Positions 31,313-38,778 of a stretch of DNA of 64,000 nucleotides are shown here, piece after piece. Positions within the stretch are counted from its first letter, which is position 1; each line of letters begins with the position of its first letter. Both the position numbers and the translations under genes were made by a program. The stretch spans positions 124,001 through 188,000 of the forward strand of contig JAHHRW010000003.1 in the NCBI GenBank assembly GCA_020025575.1, given 5' to 3'. The notes under the pieces were generated by a model. That model saw only the letters and a list, made by a program, of their open reading frames with translations. It was not told where the DNA came from and did not search any database. The stretch is from Oscillospiraceae bacterium. Its GTDB lineage: Bacteria > Bacillota > Clostridia > Oscillospirales > Oscillospiraceae.

Positions 31313-32992
31313 ATGGCTGAAATGATCGAAAGCAAGAATTTCATCCACGCTTTTATCGAAGAAGACATCGCTGAGGGCGGTCGCTGCGAAGGTATGACCG
31401 TTCACACCCGATTTCCTCCGGAGCCTAACGGCTATCTGCATATCGGTCACTGCAAGGCATTGACCATCGACTTCGGTACTGCCGAAAAGTTTGGCGGCAT
31501 TTGCAATCTGCGCATGGATGACACCAATCCCACCAAGGAAGATGTGGAATTTGTTGAGGCCATTCAAGAGGATATCCATTGGCTGGGGTTTGACTGGGGT
31601 GACCGTTTCTTCTATGGTTCTGATTATTTTGAAAAGGACTATGAGTACGCTGTTGAGCTGATTCAGAAGGGGCTTGCGTATGTCTGCCAGCTGACTCCCG
31701 AGGAATTCAAGGCAAACCGCGGCGATGTAGAGCATCCTGCTGTATCTCCTTACCGTGACCGCCCCATTGAAGAAAGCCTTGATCTGTTCCGCAGAATGCG
31801 TGAAGGTGAATTTGAAGACAACGCCATGACGCTGCGTGCCAAGATTGACCTGGCATCCGGCAACTTCAATATGCGTGACCCTGTTATCTACCGAATTCGT
31901 CATATGCATCACCACCGTCAGGGGAACAAGTGGTGCATCTATCCCATGTACGACTTTGCCCACCCCATTCAGGACGCTTTGGAAGGCATCACCCACTCTC
32001 TGTGTTCTCTGGAATTTGAGAACCATCGTCCCCTGTATAACTGGGTCGTTGAGCATGTTAGTGTGCCCCATCATCCCCGTCAGATTGAGTTTGCCCGTCT
32101 GGGCATTGACCATACCGTTCTGTCCAAGCGTAAGCTGAGACAGCTGGTGGAAGAAGGCAGAGTTTCCGGCTGGGACGACCCCAGAATGCCCACCCTGTGC
32201 GGTCTGCGCCGCCGGGGCTACACTCCAAAATCTATCCGTAATTTCTGCGATCGTGTTGGCGTGGCAAAATCCCCCAACACCATTGAATACGGTTTTCTGG
32301 AGCACTGTCTGCGTGAAGACCTCAACGAGACTGCAACCCGCGTGATGGCAGTTCTGCGCCCCATCAAGCTCACCATCACCAACTACCCTGAGGGCAAGAG
32401 CGAAACCTTCCAGGTGGAGAACAATCCCGTAGACGAATCCGCCGGCACCAGAGAAGTTACCTTCTCCCGGAATCTGTGGATTGAAGCAGATGATTTCATG
32501 GAAACTCCCATTCCCAAGTATAAGCGCCTGACCCCCAACGGCCCCGAGTGTCGTCTGAAGGGCGCGTATCTCATCACCTGCACGGGCTGCGTCAAGGACG
32601 AAAATGGCAATGTTGTAGAGGTTCTGGCCACCTACGATCCCGAATCTCAGGGCGGCAACCCCGCTGACGGACGCAAGGTCAAGGGTGCTACCATTCACTG
32701 GGTTGATGCGGACAATTGCTGCGATGCAGAGGTTCGTCAGTATTCCAATCTCTTTGACGATCCCGATCCGGATGCCGCCGGCAAGGACTTCATCGCCTGC
32801 CTGAACCCCAACTCTCTGGAAGTCCTGACGGACTGCAAGGTTGAAAAGAGCTTGCGCAATGCAAAGGCTCCTGCCTCTTATCAGTTCATGCGTTTGGGTT
32901 ATTTCTGCCCCGACAGCAAGGATTCTTCTGCCGAGCATCTGGTATTTAACCGTTCTGTCAGCCTGAAAGACAGCTACAAGCCCAATAAATAA
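31313..32992 (+). CDS. glnS: glutamine--tRNA ligase
   Basis: From ATG 31313 (behind AGAGGAAGG) the enzyme has 559 residues. Class I signatures are [17 protein letters not shown] (HIGH at residues 43-46) and [14 protein letters not shown] (KMSKS-like). The body shows [17 protein letters not shown], and the C-terminal GlnRS beta-barrel anticodon-binding domains follow. The initial [13 protein letters not shown] pattern and HIGH variant fit GlnRS rather than bacterial GluRS. The frame continues upstream past the promoter, so the earlier ATG at 31163 is rejected. Many Firmicutes lack GlnRS and use GatCAB instead; its presence suggests lineage-specific acquisition. It is monocistronic with its own promoter and terminators. 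Confidence 0.95.
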   Translation: MAEMIESKNFIHAFIEEDIAEGGRCEGMTVHTRFPPEPNGYLHIGHCKALTIDFGTAEKFGGICNLRMDDTNPTKEDVEFVEAIQEDIHWLGFDWGDRFFYGSDYFEKDYEYAVELIQKGLAYVCQLTPEEFKANRGDVEHPAVSPYRDRPIEESLDLFRRMREGEFEDNAMTLRAKIDLASGNFNMRDPVIYRIRHMHHHRQGNKWCIYPMYDFAHPIQDALEGITHSLCSLEFENHRPLYNWVVEHVSVPHHPRQIEFARLGIDHTVLSKRKLRQLVEEGRVSGWDDPRMPTLCGLRRRGYTPKSIRNFCDRVGVAKSPNTIEYGFLEHCLREDLNETATRVMAVLRPIKLTITNYPEGKSETFQVENNPVDESAGTREVTFSRNLWIEADDFMETPIPKYKRLTPNGPECRLKGAYLITCTGCVKDENGNVVEVLATYDPESQGGNPADGRKVKGATIHWVDADNCCDAEVRQYSNLFDDPDPDAAGKDFIACLNPNSLEVLTDCKVEKSLRNAKAPASYQFMRLGYFCPDSKDSSAEHLVFNRSVSLKDSYKPNK

Positions 32993-33012
32993 TTGCAAAT
33001 GGCCATATATGG

Positions 33013-33043
33013 ACGGTGCAGTTCCTTTAAGGAACTGCACCGT
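33013..33043 (+). terminator. stem-loop after glnS
   Basis: ACGGTGCAGTTCC, loop TTTAA, GGAACTGCACCGT. The following tract (ATGTTTATC) is only weakly T-rich, so it may act together with the stem at 33053. Confidence 0.65.
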
Positions 33044-33052
33044 ATGTTTATC

Positions 33053-33093
33053 AAAGGACCCCAGTTTCCGTTTCATGAAAACTGGGGTCCTTT
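33053..33093. terminator. bidirectional terminator between glnS and the deacetylase gene
   Basis: AAAGGACCCCAGTTT and AAACTGGGGTCCTTT form a 15-bp stem with a loop of about 11 bases. It lies between convergent genes and carries short T-runs on both strands. Confidence 0.7.
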
Positions 33094-33129
33094 GACGATT
33101 CAAAACAACGATATAAATGTTTACAGGAT

Positions 33130-34866
33130 TTAATGTGTGCCGGTCTCGTAATCAATCATCTGGCAGATAATTGCTGCGACCTCTGCACGGGTGGCATTGT
33201 CACGGGGATTTACATTGATGCCGTCACCGGCAAGTAATCCTGCCCCGGCCAGAGCCTCTACACTAGACACCGCCCATCTATGAATCTTATCAGAATCTGC
33301 AAACCGATCTGCAGGTGAATCCCCTCTGGGCAGGGTTTTGCCTCGATATTCCAGGAATCGGTCAATCATAACGCTCAGCTGCTCTCTGGTCAGCTTTCCA
33401 TTTGGGTTGAATCTGTTTGGCTCATATCCGGCGGTGACAGAATTGCGATATGCCCATTCTACCGCATCGGCATACCAGGCATCCTTGGGCACATCCACAA
33501 AGGGACTGGTTTGCGCCCACCCATTGCCCAAATCTTCACCAGAATAGGCATACAGCATGGTCACCAGCATACCGCGCGTCAATTTGGTCTTGGGCTCATA
33601 AATATTGTTGCCCATACCGCTCATCAGTCCGGCAGATGCCAAACGGTCAATGGGATCAAAGTACCAAACACCGGGAGCCACATCTGCAAACAAGATACCC
33701 CTGCCGGAGTGATACACAACTGTTTCCGGACTGGTGGTATAATACCCGCCGGAACACACAGCATGGATATATGTATCCTTTGGAAGTTCCACTGGACCAT
33801 TGTAGACTGTGCTGTTTGCAGTTGCCTTACTGCCATCCACCGTGTAATAGATGTTTGCATCTGCATTCGGTGCAGTCATTTCGATTTTTCCATCAACAGC
33901 TTTCAGCCTTGGAGATCTGGCAGGGCCTGCATTTGCAAGGGTCAATGATGCCAATTCTGACCGGGAACCATTCATTTTATAGGCCGCATATGCCCTGATG
34001 ACGCTGCCATAATTTACCTGGAAGGGGCCTGTATATATGGCACTGCTATTGGTTGGCAAGGTCCCATCCGTCGTATAATAGATCTTGGCCCCCGCACTGG
34101 CTGTGATTGCAACCGTCATATTGGTGCGATTCGCCGTATATGTAATCTCGGGCTTCGCAACGGGTCCCAAGTCTGTTCCTGTGGGTGTACAGCTATCGAC
34201 CCATTCACCATTTACCATGGTTACACCTCTTCTGCGGTGCAATTCACTGACCGTCACAAATTCATATCCCTGGCTCTGCAGTTCATCCACCGCCATCAGC
34301 GCCCCCTCCACGCTGGTGCCATGGATATCATGCACCAGAATAATGGCGCCATCAAAGGCATTCCTGACGATATGATTCCGGACCGTATATGCATTCCGAT
34401 ATCTCCAATCTTCCGGATCAACCGTCCAAAAGACCGGGGGGGCATTGAGCAGGGATCTTACTCTGGAGTTAGCACTGCCATAAGGCGGTCTGACCAGATA
34501 GCTTGTTCCTTCCCCACACACCTTATCCAAAACATTTGCCGTGGCGTTCATCTGCCAGATTATCTCCGAATTAGACAATGTCGTCAAATCAGGATGATTC
34601 CAGGAATGGCTGGCAAGCTCATGCCCTTCGGCATAAGCCCGCTGGAGAACCCCCAGATTGTTACTGGCATTTTGCCCCAGTACAAAAAAAGTCGCCTTAG
34701 CATTTCTTGCCTTCAGGCCATCCAGAAGTTTCGGGGTATAAGTGGATGATGGGCCGTCATCAAAGGTCAGCGCTACCAGTTTTCCGCCTTGGACTGCATT
34801 TGTCTGCAGCGGCAGCACACCAAAAAACAATATCAGTGCCAAGGCTAAAGATAATACTCTTTTCAT
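33130..34866 (-). CDS. secreted polysaccharide deacetylase with chitobiase-like repeats and SLH domains
   Basis: This 578-residue exported protein has a signal peptide (residues 1-24, MKRVLSLALALILFFGVLPL). A NodB-type carbohydrate esterase 4 domain follows: LTFDDGPS at 33-40 (catalytic Asp pair), HSWNHPD at 87-93 (metal His), RPPYGSANS, DPEDW and ILVHDIH. Two chitobiase C-terminal-like repeats come next (YYTTDGTLPTNSS and YYTVDGSKATANS, about residues 240-390). Three SLH repeats close the protein (FADV...W motifs, about 395-578) and would bind the cell wall. It probably deacetylates peptidoglycan or another surface glycan while wall-anchored. The gene is monocistronic and convergent with glnS. 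The exact substrate is not deducible. Confidence 0.9.
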   Translation of the reverse strand: MKRVLSLALALILFFGVLPLQTNAVQGGKLVALTFDDGPSSTYTPKLLDGLKARNAKATFFVLGQNASNNLGVLQRAYAEGHELASHSWNHPDLTTLSNSEIIWQMNATANVLDKVCGEGTSYLVRPPYGSANSRVRSLLNAPPVFWTVDPEDWRYRNAYTVRNHIVRNAFDGAIILVHDIHGTSVEGALMAVDELQSQGYEFVTVSELHRRRGVTMVNGEWVDSCTPTGTDLGPVAKPEITYTANRTNMTVAITASAGAKIYYTTDGTLPTNSSAIYTGPFQVNYGSVIRAYAAYKMNGSRSELASLTLANAGPARSPRLKAVDGKIEMTAPNADANIYYTVDGSKATANSTVYNGPVELPKDTYIHAVCSGGYYTTSPETVVYHSGRGILFADVAPGVWYFDPIDRLASAGLMSGMGNNIYEPKTKLTRGMLVTMLYAYSGEDLGNGWAQTSPFVDVPKDAWYADAVEWAYRNSVTAGYEPNRFNPNGKLTREQLSVMIDRFLEYRGKTLPRGDSPADRFADSDKIHRWAVSSVEALAGAGLLAGDGINVNPRDNATRAEVAAIICQMIDYETGTH

Positions 34867-34995
34867 TTGATCTACCCTTTCTTTTTCTGTGTTATGTCCA
34901 TTTTATCACTTCCTTACAAATATTTCCATAATCTATTTCTTATTATATCTAAAGATTTTCCACATTCGGCGGTGGCTTTGAAAAGCGCTTACCTT

Positions 34996-35026
34996 CAAAA
35001 AATGGCATGGCCAAGGCCATGCCATT
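34996..35026 (-). terminator. terminator of the bactofilin-like gene
   Basis: AATGGCATGGCC and GGCCATGCCATT pair, followed on the minus strand by six T residues. Confidence 0.85.
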
Positions 35027-35054
35027 CTCTTTTCCGTATGCACAGAAAATTTGC

Positions 35055-35762
35055 TTATACTTTAACCAGTTCCTCTACCGTGCCTTCTTCCGCGTGACAG
35101 GTTCCTGTATATTCTACCCGGCGGATCCTGCAGCCGTATCCGATACGCAGATCCCTGCCCCGGATTACATCGGCCCGGGTATATTCCAAATCGACCTGAT
35201 CGGCCTCGATGCTATTCACTTCCAATGCGTACTGAATGCCCACCATCTTGCTGAACCAACCACTTCTGGCCTTGCGAACTTTCAGGCTGGAACAACCGAT
35301 ATCCCTGATCTTCGCCGCCGGGCTGCCTTCCAGCTCAATTTTTTCCGCATTCAGAAGTCCACAGATCTTGGCACCACCGTTCAACGATACTTCCTCTGCC
35401 TCCACATCTTCGCCCACCGACAGGCCGCCTGATATCTTCAGCCTTTGGCAGTGGATGGCTCCCTCTGTCTTGAGTGCTCCGGAAATTCGTATTTCTTCAC
35501 CGCTGAGATTCCCCTCTACCTTCATTGCCCCTGATGCATGAACCTTTTGGGCCTGCACATCGCCCTTCAAAGAGCAGCTGCCAGAACACCCCAGATCCTC
35601 AGTGACCACATTGCCCAGTACCTTTGCCGAACCAGCACAGCTGATGGAGTCTGCCCGCAGATTTCCCTGCACTTTGCCGCTTCCGCTGATCCATACTCTG
35701 CCGTAATCGCCGCCCGGCATAGCCGATGCGCCGCTGATTCTCAAATCCATTTTTTCACTCAT
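35055..35762 (-). CDS. bactofilin-like polymer-forming protein
   Basis: This 235-residue soluble protein is made of short repeats of about 10-17 residues, with alternating hydrophobic positions and Gly turns ([55 protein letters not shown]). This is the right-handed beta-helix pattern of bactofilins (DUF583). Bactofilins self-assemble into filaments at the membrane and scaffold wall or shape functions. No membrane segment is visible. Its ATG overlaps the stop of the upstream HTH gene by four bases. The pair resembles B. subtilis yhbD-yhbE/yhbF, where only the bactofilin genes are duplicated. It has one copy here. Confidence 0.82.
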   Translation of the reverse strand: MSEKMDLRISGASAMPGGDYGRVWISGSGKVQGNLRADSISCAGSAKVLGNVVTEDLGCSGSCSLKGDVQAQKVHASGAMKVEGNLSGEEIRISGALKTEGAIHCQRLKISGGLSVGEDVEAEEVSLNGGAKICGLLNAEKIELEGSPAAKIRDIGCSSLKVRKARSGWFSKMVGIQYALEVNSIEADQVDLEYTRADVIRGRDLRIGYGCRIRRVEYTGTCHAEEGTVEELVKV

Positions 35763-36145
35763 AACGAAACCTCCCGCAAATAGTCCAGAATGCTGATCTT
35801 TCGTTCTCCGTCTGTCAGCACTGCATTTTTAAGTTCCTCTACACTGTATTCCCGGCGATCAAACCTGGTTTCCAATATGAGCCGTCTACGGGACTGCTGT
35901 TCTTTTCGTTTTCCAGCCAGTACCTCTGCCAGCTCCTCCAGAGAAATATTCTCTTTCCGCTCCAGAATCAACTCCACCCGCTGACAAATCTGTTCCCTGT
36001 TAAAAAAGGTTTCCTGACCTGTCACCGTGGATTTTTTAATGAACCACTCCTCTGGGATCAGCCCGAGCCGTTTCCACCGATACAGCGCTCCATAGGAAAT
36101 TCCATACCGTTCCAAAACTTCTCGTTTGGAGATCAGATCCTCCAT
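35759..36145 (-). CDS. yhbD: YhbD-like HTH protein (DUF4004 family)
   Basis: This 128-residue protein begins with a MerR-type helix-turn-helix ([20 protein letters not shown], residues 4-23, then [11 protein letters not shown]). A linker with [20 protein letters not shown] and a basic C-terminal half follow. ATG 36145 is preceded by GGAGGTGCGG; a TTG further upstream in frame is not needed. It is coupled to the bactofilin gene by a four-base overlap, as in Bacillus yhbD-yhbE-yhbF. Two near-identical palindromes overlap its promoter, which suggests it represses or activates its own operon. The yhbD name rests on architecture and neighbourhood. Confidence 0.8.
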   Translation of the reverse strand: MEDLISKREVLERYGISYGALYRWKRLGLIPEEWFIKKSTVTGQETFFNREQICQRVELILERKENISLEELAEVLAGKRKEQQSRRRLILETRFDRREYSVEELKNAVLTDGERKISILDYLREVSL

Positions 36146-36157
36146 TCCGCACCTCCT

Positions 36158-36204
36158 TAACAATGTTACGCTCTGATATTATCATAACATTGTTACGCTG
36201 TCAA
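36158..36204 (-). promoter_or_regulatory. promoter with twin palindromic operators of the yhbD-bactofilin operon
   Basis: On the minus strand, TTGACA (36199-36204), 17 bases, TAATAT (36176-36181). TAACAATGTTA (36185-36195 on the coding strand) lies in the spacer. Its mirror TAACATTGTTA (36158-36168) lies just after the -10. Both are preceded by AGCG, so they are also direct repeats, 27 bases centre to centre. This looks like an operator pair for the adjacent HTH protein. Confidence 0.75.
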
Positions 36205-36278
36205 TCCCTTTTCTAAAGAAATGTGGTTATATATGTTTGCTCGAAACCATCGGTACAAAGCCGTAATGGAAACAAAAA

Positions 36279-36310
36279 CCACCGTGTATGATGAACACCA
36301 TACACGGTGG
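36279..36310 (-). terminator. distal stem with T-run downstream of mazF
   Basis: CCACCGTGTATG, an eight-base loop, CATACACGGTGG, then TTTTTGTTT on the minus strand (into about 36270). It is a perfect 12-bp stem and the strongest terminator in the 36.2-36.5 kb gap. Confidence 0.8.
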
Positions 36311-36410
36311 CTGAGGGATTATAATTCTGTCACTAATCGCTCCAAGAGGGAATCTTCTTTCATATAGGCCAAGCTAGCAGAATTGGTCTAGATCAGCTGC
36401 AAAATAAAAT
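36311..36410. other. unassigned spacer between two terminators
   Basis: I see no supported gene here. On the minus strand there is a 14-codon ORF (36319-36363, MKEDSLLERLVTEL) without a ribosome binding site. It could be the remnant of a lost gene. Confidence 0.4.
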
Positions 36411-36440
36411 GCAGTATCAAGGTAATTTCCCTGATACTGC
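36411..36440 (-). terminator. proximal stem with T-rich tail downstream of mazF
   Basis: GCAGTATCA, loop GGGAAATTACCT, TGATACTGC and then ATTTTATTTT on the minus strand. Confidence 0.7.
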
Positions 36441-36456
36441 CAATTTGCCTATTGAC

Positions 36457-36513
36457 GCTCCCCGGCAGAACCGCAGATGTGCCGATTTACGGGTGTCTGC
36501 CATATCGGGGAGC
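36457..36513. other. long structured stem after mazF, possible small RNA or 3' UTR element
   Basis: GCTCCCC (36457-36463) and GGGGAGC (36507-36513) pair. The pairing continues with GGCAGA/TCTGCC across a five-base bulge, and the internal loop can form a further CCG/CGG hairpin. On the plus strand it is followed by ATTTTTC. It lies six bases after the mazF stop. I could not match it to a known RNA family. Confidence 0.5.
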
Positions 36514-36518
36514 ATTTT

Positions 36519-36881
36519 TCATGACTCATTTTCGTGCAGTCCAAAGCTGACTGCAATGGCATTGTCCACCATGGACATATGCGCATCATCCAGCCTGCCC
36601 ATATGCTCGCGCAGGCGTTTTTTATCTATGGTGCGAATCTGCTCCAGCAGAATCACCGAATCCTTGGAAAGTCCCACGCTGCCGCCTGCAATGTTGATAT
36701 GCGTCGGAAGTCTGGCCTTTCCTGTCTGGCTGGTAATCGCTGCAGCAATCACCGTTGGCGAATGACGATTTCCGGTATCGTTCTGGACAATCAGCACCGG
36801 CCGAGTTCCGCCCTGCTCACTGCCCACCACTGGACTTAAATCTGCATAGAAGATGTCGCCCCGTTTCACACTGCTATCCAT
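36519..36881 (-). CDS. mazF: MazF/PemK family endoribonuclease toxin
   Basis: This 120-residue protein starts [20 protein letters not shown], with [12 protein letters not shown] and [13 protein letters not shown] (catalytic Arg and Thr/Ser regions), [10 protein letters not shown], and [17 protein letters not shown]. That is the NdoA/EndoA subgroup of Firmicutes, which cuts single-stranded RNA at short U-rich motifs. ATG 36881 has GGAG ten bases upstream; an in-frame GTG at 36890 abuts GGAG and is less likely. The preceding gene is a lipoprotein, not mazE, and no short antitoxin ORF is apparent in the 137-base gap. In B. subtilis this gene sits in acpS-ydcC-alr-ndoAI-ndoA; here alr and the antitoxin are missing. 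Confidence 0.9.
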   Translation of the reverse strand: MDSSVKRGDIFYADLSPVVGSEQGGTRPVLIVQNDTGNRHSPTVIAAAITSQTGKARLPTHINIAGGSVGLSKDSVILLEQIRTIDKKRLREHMGRLDDAHMSMVDNAIAVSFGLHENES

Positions 36882-37018
36882 ACTGTTCACGCTCCGTGAG
36901 AAATCTTACCGGCGCTACCGGATCTTCCTATGTAACGCGGTTGATTCTATTGTCCCACATCAAATAGGAAAATATACGGTAAGCATCCGTTTTATCCTAT
37001 GCAGCTTTCTACGAAATT

Positions 37019-37576
37019 CTACACATACTCAAACCCCTCGATTTCCATCGACAGAAAGCGTCTTCCCTGCCAGCTGATTTCCGCAGATTTGACTTCCATC
37101 CCCTCTGACCAGATTTCTACAGTCAAAGGGTCATCACTATAGCTGTCGTTGACCGAAACATGCAGCAGATCCCCCTCCTGCACACAGGCCGTGATTACAC
37201 CGGAACGCAATGCCTTCATCATAACCCATGGCCCGCTGAGTGGGCTGAGCCGTTCATCCGCCATCAAGGGAAAGGCTATCATCTTTTCGTCAAAGGTCAG
37301 CATTCCCTCTTGCCCGGATACCGTTCCGGTAATACCAGAAATCTCTTCCGGCTCTTCCACAGAAAAAGTTATGATACCATCGTGGTCTACTTCACATTTG
37401 AGGGTAAACTGCTCCATGGTATCTATGTAGTCTGCTGTCATTTTTGCCTGAAAGGACACCGTTTGCGCCCCCAGGCATCGACTTCGCAGCTGCAGCGCAC
37501 TGTCCATTTCATCCCCCGTGCCGCCGCAGCCTGTCAGCAAAATCATGGTCAGAAACAACAAGACAATTCGTATCAT
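37019..37576 (-). CDS. LolA/YdcC-like lipoprotein
   Basis: This 185-residue lipoprotein has signal sequence MIRIVLLFLTMILLTGCGG, with lipobox LLTGC and Cys17 as the lipidated residue. The mature part alternates beta-strands (SFQAKMTADYIDTMEQFTLKC, DGIITFSVEEPEEISGITG), consistent with the LolA-like fold of YdcC and GerS lipoproteins, which act in sporulation or germination. Sequence similarity is too loose for a firm name. The location between nnrD and mazF matches that of ydcC in B. subtilis (acpS-ydcC-alr-ndoAI-ndoA), which raises confidence. The protein would sit on the outer face of the membrane. Confidence 0.72.
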   Translation of the reverse strand: MIRIVLLFLTMILLTGCGGTGDEMDSALQLRSRCLGAQTVSFQAKMTADYIDTMEQFTLKCEVDHDGIITFSVEEPEEISGITGTVSGQEGMLTFDEKMIAFPLMADERLSPLSGPWVMMKALRSGVITACVQEGDLLHVSVNDSYSDDPLTVEIWSEGMEVKSAEISWQGRRFLSMEIEGFEYV

Positions 37577-37587
37577 AACATCCCCGC

Positions 37588-38427
37588 CTATTTTAGTAGT
37601 CGGGGCAATTCCTCCACCATATCACTGGGCAGCATTCCATACTCCCCCAACATCTGCGCACATTTGTCCCCAGCGCGACCGTGGAGCCAAACGCCTGCTG
37701 CTGCCGCCTCCAGGGGCTGCAGTTTCTGTCCCAGCAGACTTACGATGATTCCCGCAAGGACATCGCCACTGCCTCCCGTTGCCATTCCGGGATTTCCTGT
37801 GTGGTTTTCGTAGCACACTTGTCCGTCGGTAATCAAGCTGCGATAGCCCTTGCGAACGATGATACAGCCAAGTTCTCTTGCCATCGCCATAGTCTGTTCC
37901 GGTCTTGGTAAATCTAACGGACACAAACGGGCAAATTCCCCATCGTGGGGTGTCAATATGGTGGGACTTGTCCTGCCCCGCAGTTCATCTTTATGCTGGG
38001 ATACCAGAGTTATTCCATCTGCATCCAGAACCAATGGGCATTTTGTTTCACGCAGCAGCAGCTTTAGGACTTTTTCTGTCCCAGCTCCGACTCCGCTGCC
38101 ACAGCCGAACAAAACTGCGTCCATCTTCGGCAATAGCTGTCTGATTTTTTCAGATGCATTCTCTGACAACATCCCACCCGCATCCGGCAATGCAAATATC
38201 ACCGGTTCGTCCAATTTGACCGCCTCAATCGCGTAGATGCTCTCCGGAACGCCTAAATACACAAGCCCTGCCCCTGTTCTGAGTGCCCCCCTTGCCGCAA
38301 ATGCCGCGGCTCCCGTGAACCCCTTGCTGCCGCAAAGGAGCAGAACCTTTCCGTAATCGCCCTTGTGGGTATCCTTTTTTCGCTCCGGGAGTAAATTCTG
38401 AATGTCTTTTTCACACAAATACTGCAC
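37588..38427 (-). CDS. nnrD: ADP-dependent NAD(P)H-hydrate dehydratase
   Basis: This 279-residue ribokinase-like protein covers only the dehydratase half of the YjeF pair. Motifs: GDYGKVLLLCGSKGFTGAA, the LFGCGSGVG nucleotide region, ILTPHDGEFARL, and GGSGDVLAGIIVSLLGQ with the catalytic Asp, then HGRAGDKCA. The enzyme repairs hydrated NADH and NADPH at the expense of ADP. The partner epimerase domain (NnrE) is not fused and not in the window. It starts at GTG 38427 behind GGAGGGG. It leads the nnrD-lipoprotein-mazF unit from promoter TTGCCG-17-TAAAAT at 38448-38476. Confidence 0.93.
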   Translation of the reverse strand: MQYLCEKDIQNLLPERKKDTHKGDYGKVLLLCGSKGFTGAAAFAARGALRTGAGLVYLGVPESIYAIEAVKLDEPVIFALPDAGGMLSENASEKIRQLLPKMDAVLFGCGSGVGAGTEKVLKLLLRETKCPLVLDADGITLVSQHKDELRGRTSPTILTPHDGEFARLCPLDLPRPEQTMAMARELGCIIVRKGYRSLITDGQVCYENHTGNPGMATGGSGDVLAGIIVSLLGQKLQPLEAAAAGVWLHGRAGDKCAQMLGEYGMLPSDMVEELPRLLK

Positions 38428-38447
38428 GGTATCCCCTCCTCTTCTTC

Positions 38448-38476
38448 ATTTTATCCCGAAAATAAGCATTCGGCAA
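38448..38476 (-). promoter_or_regulatory. promoter of nnrD-lipoprotein-mazF
   Basis: On the minus strand, TTGCCG (38471-38476), 17 bases, TAAAAT (38448-38453). It is divergent from the aro operon promoter 70 bases away. Confidence 0.68.
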
Positions 38477-38545
38477 GCAGCTTTGCCTTGCATTTGCCCT
38501 TTTTTCTGTTTTTCTCCAAATGAATGTAAATTTTAGCATCAGCAC

Positions 38546-38574
38546 TTGCAAAACAAATTCAGCTGTGCTATACT
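38546..38574 (+). promoter_or_regulatory. promoter of the aromatic amino acid operon
   Basis: TTGCAA (38546-38551), 17 bases, TATACT (38569-38574). The leader peptide ATG follows 36 bases later. Confidence 0.82.
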
Positions 38575-38609
38575 GCTGTCATTACTAGAAATCTCGGAGG
38601 CACATCACA

Positions 38610-38675
38610 ATGAGCCATAATCTGTTTGCAGCAGCATACTTCTATGGCTACTATTACTTTTACCGTCAAAAGTAA
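38610..38675 (+). CDS. Phe/Tyr-rich leader peptide of the aro operon
   Basis: This 21-residue ORF begins at ATG 38610, ten bases after CGGAGG (38595-38600), and ends at TAA 38675. It reads MSHNLFAAA, then YFYGYYYFY at residues 10-18, and RQK. Nine of 21 residues are Phe (3) or Tyr (6), with no Trp. The codons are a mixture of both synonymous forms. The reading frame is followed by alternative hairpins and a terminator directly before aroF, so the peptide is best explained as the sensor of a ribosome-mediated attenuator responding to charged tRNA-Phe and tRNA-Tyr. The short length and composition suggest no function for the peptide itself. Confidence 0.85.
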   Translation: MSHNLFAAAYFYGYYYFYRQK

Positions 38676-38762
38676 TAGCGATTTGTGCTGCTCCCAAATT
38701 CCAGCCAGAGCTTATATTTAAGTTTTAGCACCGCACGAATCGTATCGTGCGGTGCTTTTTTT
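38625..38762 (+). promoter_or_regulatory. transcription attenuator of the aro operon
   Basis: Four segments can be placed by eye. Region 1: TTTG and AGCAGCA (38625-38636), inside leader codons 6-9. Region 2: CGATTTGTGCTGCTCCCAAA (38679-38698). Region 3: AGCACCGCACGA (38727-38738). Region 4: TCGTGCGGTGCT (38745-38756), followed by seven T residues (to 38763). Regions 1 and 2 can pair over about 11 bp. Region 2 can instead pair with region 3 (GTGCT with AGCAC and CGATT with AATCG at 38738-38742), which would block the perfect 12-bp 3:4 terminator. Stalling at Tyr10-Tyr12 would cover region 1 and free region 2. Completion of the peptide at 38675 would cover region 2 and allow termination. Confidence 0.85.
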
Positions 38763-38778
38763 GTAAGGAGATATGATT

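Noticed and set aside
31121..33103. 660-codon minus-strand open frame opposite glnS
   Set aside because: It overlaps a complete GlnRS gene and its terminators, and has no plausible protein features.
36319..36363. Fourteen-codon ORF MKEDSLLERLVTEL on the minus strand
   Set aside because: It lacks a ribosome binding site and ends within a terminator region; at best it is a relic, so I list it only as part of the spacer.
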